NCBI RefSeq assembly: GCF_014195535.1
Contig: NZ_JACIBY010000002.1
Coordinates: 352,206-416,205 of the forward strand
Direction of reading: 5' to 3'
Source: Runella defluvii
Lineage (GTDB): Bacteria > Bacteroidota > Bacteroidia > Cytophagales > Spirosomataceae
DNA length: 64,000 nucleotides
The notes beneath the pieces were generated by a model, which did not search any database, was not told the origin of the DNA, and worked only from the letters and a program-made list of their open reading frames with translations. Shown one piece after another: positions 61,756-64,000 of this stretch. Position 1 is the first letter of the stretch. Each line of letters begins with the position of its first letter. The position numbers and the translations under genes were made by a program.

Positions 61756-62463
61756 TTATTTGAGAATCTTCGCGTTAGCAGGAATCACAAAATCAAGCAA
61801 GGTAGAAGTTACTTGCTCATTGATTTTTAATGCACCATAGGCCGTTTTGGTGATAATCGAATCCCTGGCAGTTACGTAGTCAATCTGCGTGATTGTCTGC
61901 GGAAAATCAACGCTTCCTAGTTTTGTATATTCGTAGTAATAGACCTTTTTTATCGTCCGTTCGGAGGGGTCTATGTATTTCATAAAAATAGGGTTCTGCC
62001 CTTTGTGTACCAATTCAACGCGTTTGATACTTTTTGCCATCGGCGTAGGTGATTTCCAAGTCGAAATCATAAGGCCATCTTCAAACTTTGTTTGGCTCAA
62101 CGAAAACCCCATGCTCGACAACCCCAAATCTGCTTTCCGATTGTGTAGAAAATAGAAAAACTGGGTTGTTTCGGTACTATAAGTCGCGTTTTGCTGCTGC
62201 AATACCGTATTTTTAGTGGGGTCAAACACCTTAATTTCGCCGTTGGAGTTGTTAAAGACGTACAATTCAGCAGGTTTAGGAAAAAGCGTGACCATCCGTC
62301 CAGAAGTTGCATAACACAATTCAGCACGGGTATTGATGGTTTTTCCTTTGTGGGCCGTGCGCATTGTCATCGTTGCACTAACTTTACGTACGCTTTGAGC
62401 AACAAGCTGATTTACAACGAAAAACGCTACAAATAATTTCCAATAACTCACTGAGATACTCAT
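61756..62463 (-). CDS. LolA-like outer-membrane lipoprotein carrier
   Basis: 235 aa. Signal peptide (ends NQLVAQ), then a LolA-like half-barrel: VRKVSATMTMRTAHKGKTIN, YATSGRMVTLFPKPAELYVF, FFYFLHNRKADLGLSSMGFS, and ISTWKSPTPMAKSIKRVELV. It would carry lipoproteins through the periplasm. The fold assignment rests on the order of strands, with no single diagnostic residue, so it is moderate. First gene of a tight operon with yidD-like and the two DUF5683-like genes, 24 bases after prmC on the same strand. Confidence 0.7.
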   Translation of the reverse strand: MSISVSYWKLFVAFFVVNQLVAQSVRKVSATMTMRTAHKGKTINTRAELCYATSGRMVTLFPKPAELYVFNNSNGEIKVFDPTKNTVLQQQNATYSTETTQFFYFLHNRKADLGLSSMGFSLSQTKFEDGLMISTWKSPTPMAKSIKRVELVHKGQNPIFMKYIDPSERTIKKVYYYEYTKLGSVDFPQTITQIDYVTARDSIITKTAYGALKINEQVTSTLLDFVIPANAKILK

Positions 62464-62487
62464 TTTTAAACAAAAACCGATGTAGTA

Positions 62488-63351
62488 TTACAGACCCTCT
62501 ATCGACAACTTTGCTTTCACGATGCGGTCTTTTCCGTACATATCCTGAATGACATCAACCTTAACAAAGCCTTTTTCTAAGAAAAGTTGCTTGGTTGCCT
62601 GTCCAAAATGTTCGTTGATTTCGACGTAGCAAGCGCCCGTTTTTTTCAGGTGTTTGAGGCAAAAATCGGCGATGGCACGATAAAAAAGTAAGGGATCGGT
62701 ATCTTCCACAAACAACGCCAAATGCGGCTCAAAACGCAATACATTAGGCTCCATGCTCGACTGTTCGGAATAAGTCACGTAGGGCGGATTACTCACCACA
62801 CAATCAAACTCACCCGCGAAAGTGTCTTCTCTTAAAATATCGTATTTTTCAAACGTTACTTCTGACAACAAACGGTGGGCATTTTCTTGCGCAATCGCCA
62901 AGGCATCTTCCGACACATCCCAACCCCAGACTTTGGCAAACGACATAAATCGGTCGAGCGCAATCGCAATACAGCCGCTTCCTGTGCCAATATCAACGAT
63001 TTTAACGGGGTTTTCCTCCCAATAACAATCCTTGACAATCAACCGCACCAATTCTTCGGTTTCTGGACGAGGAATAAGCACCGACGGCGATACTTTAAAC
63101 TCCAAATTGCAGAAATACGTCGAACCGATGATGTGTTGTACTGGCTCACTTTGGTTTAAACGTTTGACGATAGTATCCCAGTCAGGCTGCGAAGCATTGG
63201 CGGGGATAGGCTTATCTACGAGCACATCCACATTGCGAAGCCGTAAGAAATGTTCCATCAGCATAAATGCCATGGCCCTCGCTTCCTTGTGAGGATACGC
63301 AGTTATGTTTTGAACGATATAATCAAAAAGAGGTTTGGCTGAGGAATACAT
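62488..63351 (-). CDS. prmC: Peptide chain release factor N5-glutamine methyltransferase
   Basis: 287 aa from the ATG at 63351, preceded by GAAGAG; a GTG five codons upstream (63366) is also in frame. The N-terminal helical domain (LFDYIVQNITAYPHKEARAM) and the SAM-binding region (VKIVDIGTGSGCIAIALDRF) are followed by the catalytic SNPPYVTYSEQ. It methylates the GGQ glutamine of release factors RF1 and RF2. It lies 24 bases before the LolA-like gene, in the same direction. Confidence 0.94.
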   Translation of the reverse strand: MYSSAKPLFDYIVQNITAYPHKEARAMAFMLMEHFLRLRNVDVLVDKPIPANASQPDWDTIVKRLNQSEPVQHIIGSTYFCNLEFKVSPSVLIPRPETEELVRLIVKDCYWEENPVKIVDIGTGSGCIAIALDRFMSFAKVWGWDVSEDALAIAQENAHRLLSEVTFEKYDILREDTFAGEFDCVVSNPPYVTYSEQSSMEPNVLRFEPHLALFVEDTDPLLFYRAIADFCLKHLKKTGACYVEINEHFGQATKQLFLEKGFVKVDVIQDMYGKDRIVKAKLSIEGL

Positions 63352-63375
63352 AGAGCTCTTCGACACGTGTTGGTT

Positions 63376-63654
63376 TTATTTAAGCACTTCGCGCATACGT
63401 GCCTGTAGCGCCATTTTTTGTTCTAAGGCTTTACGACTATTTCGGTACCACAAATAAGCAATCACAGCCACCGTTAGATAGGGAAAAACAAACAGATAAG
63501 CGATGCCTATGTTGATGCCATTTCCAATCACGTTTTTTCCAGTGCTCATATTGGTTTCAACCGCCCCTTTACACATGGCGCATTGAGCAAACGCCCCGTC
63601 AGTGCTTACTACAAACAGGAGCATCATCACTAAAAGGATACCATACTTTTTCAT
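63376..63654 (-). CDS. Small membrane protein with CxxC motif
   Basis: 92 aa. Signal-like start (MKKYGILLVMMLLFVVST, cut near GAFAQ), then CAMCKGAVETNMSTGKN with a CxxC pair, a membrane helix (INIGIAYLFVFPYLTVAVIA), and a charged tail. Bacteroidota proteins with this CAMCKGAVE start are found next to cytochrome oxidase genes. The neighbouring DUF420 gene, 22 bases upstream, fits that context, so a cytochrome c oxidase assembly role is plausible. Confidence 0.75.
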   Translation of the reverse strand: MKKYGILLVMMLLFVVSTDGAFAQCAMCKGAVETNMSTGKNVIGNGINIGIAYLFVFPYLTVAVIAYLWYRNSRKALEQKMALQARMREVLK

Positions 63655-63675
63655 AGTGTTGTTGATTAATATCGG

Positions 63676-64000
63676 TTATTGGTAGTAAGGCGAAATCATT
63701 AAATAAACGATTACGCCCGTTATACTGACATAGAGCCAAATAGGAAACGCCCATTTGACAGCTTTCTTGTGCAGGTCTATCTGATTGCTAAACGCATAAT
63801 ATACTGCGCGTAGCACAAACCACACGACCCCAATCGAAAGCGTGATATGCGTAATGAGCAAGAAATAATAAATTGGACGAATGATTCCTTCGCCTCCGAA
63901 GACGGTAGATTCGTTCGATAAATGATACAAGACGTAGCTCACCAAGAAAAGCGCCCCTAAACAAAAGGAAATGGTCATCATAACCCGATGCGCGGCGATA
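63676..64000 (-). CDS. DUF420 membrane protein (5' end outside the window)
   Basis: The frame continues through 64000 without a stop, reading AAHRVMMTISFCLGALFLVS before the ATG at 63981, which is the usual DUF420 interior (HRxMM...ALFxxSYxxYH). Further motifs: YYFLLITHITLSIGVVWFVL and LHKKAVKWAFPIWLYVSITG. DUF420 (CtaM-like) proteins take part in assembly of cytochrome caa3 oxidase. The gene is therefore partial here. Confidence 0.85.
   Translation of the reverse strand, partial: IAAHRVMMTISFCLGALFLVSYVLYHLSNESTVFGGEGIIRPIYYFLLITHITLSIGVVWFVLRAVYYAFSNQIDLHKKAVKWAFPIWLYVSITGVIVYLMISPYYQ

Noticed and set aside
1-64000. tRNA, rRNA or tmRNA genes
   Set aside because: No cloverleaf-like segment or conserved rRNA stretch was recognised in the intergenic spaces, which are mostly short.

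Overview
The window looks like a chromosomal stretch from a member of the Bacteroidota, most likely order Cytophagales (a Spirosomaceae-type genome is a guess from gene style, not proven). Evidence: type IX secretion (T9SS) parts (two PorP/SprF proteins, a PorE-like OmpA protein, a giant adhesin with a gliding-type C-terminal sorting domain), carboxypeptidase-regulatory-domain surface proteins, TANNTTTG promoter boxes, a YfiT/DinB protein, and Bacteroidota-style 2-oxoglutarate dehydrogenase and rimP-nusA-infB loci. No rRNA, tRNA, CRISPR array, insertion sequence or prophage was recognised.

Layout. 0-6 kb: end of a kdp potassium-transport operon (kdpB 3' end, kdpC, a beta-barrel porin, a KdpD sensor half, a separate HAMP-PAS histidine kinase). 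A small antitoxin/YoeB-like toxin pair lies antisense between kdpB and kdpC, and the toxin frame has a stop as its second codon. A direct-plus-inverted repeat hairpin separates the two halves of the kinase. 6-20 kb: mostly single genes and short operons: a 7-TM protein, a membrane LytTR regulator coupled to a Gfo/Idh/MocA oxidoreductase, a papain-like peptidase with an acidic duplicated tail, hemJ, a LysM transglycosylase, gatA, tatA, YkvA-like, DinB-cupin pair, lpxH, cdsA, a CPBP protease. 19.4-24.8 kb: rimP-nusA-infB, with a very long Asn- and Pro-rich IF-2. 24.8-26.2 kb: an McrC-like nuclease with no McrB beside it. 26.2-32.1 kb: sucA-sucB-lpd.

32-56 kb is the envelope/secretion part: an orphan PorP/SprF, a TlpA-like thioredoxin protein, a protein with a TonB plug but no barrel, then adhesin (3895 aa) - PorP/SprF - PorE-like OmpA in one direction. 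The adhesin carries DUF11, SdrD-B-like and 12 cysteine-bearing Ig-like repeats, and its coding DNA contains a nearly perfect 792-bp tandem duplication. Upstream is a large outer-membrane protein with a decayed peptidase-like N-terminus, a TolB-like propeller and a barrel.

56-64 kb: FAD oxidoreductase and cmk, two small envelope proteins, then a tightly overlapping operon LolA-like - YidD with a signal peptide - two related TPR-like/membrane proteins, preceded by prmC and two small membrane proteins (the last, DUF420, runs off the window). The best candidates for something undescribed are the secreted-YidD operon, the adhesin-PorP-PorE unit with its recently duplicated repeats, the orphan McrC, and the toxin-antitoxin pair buried in kdp.
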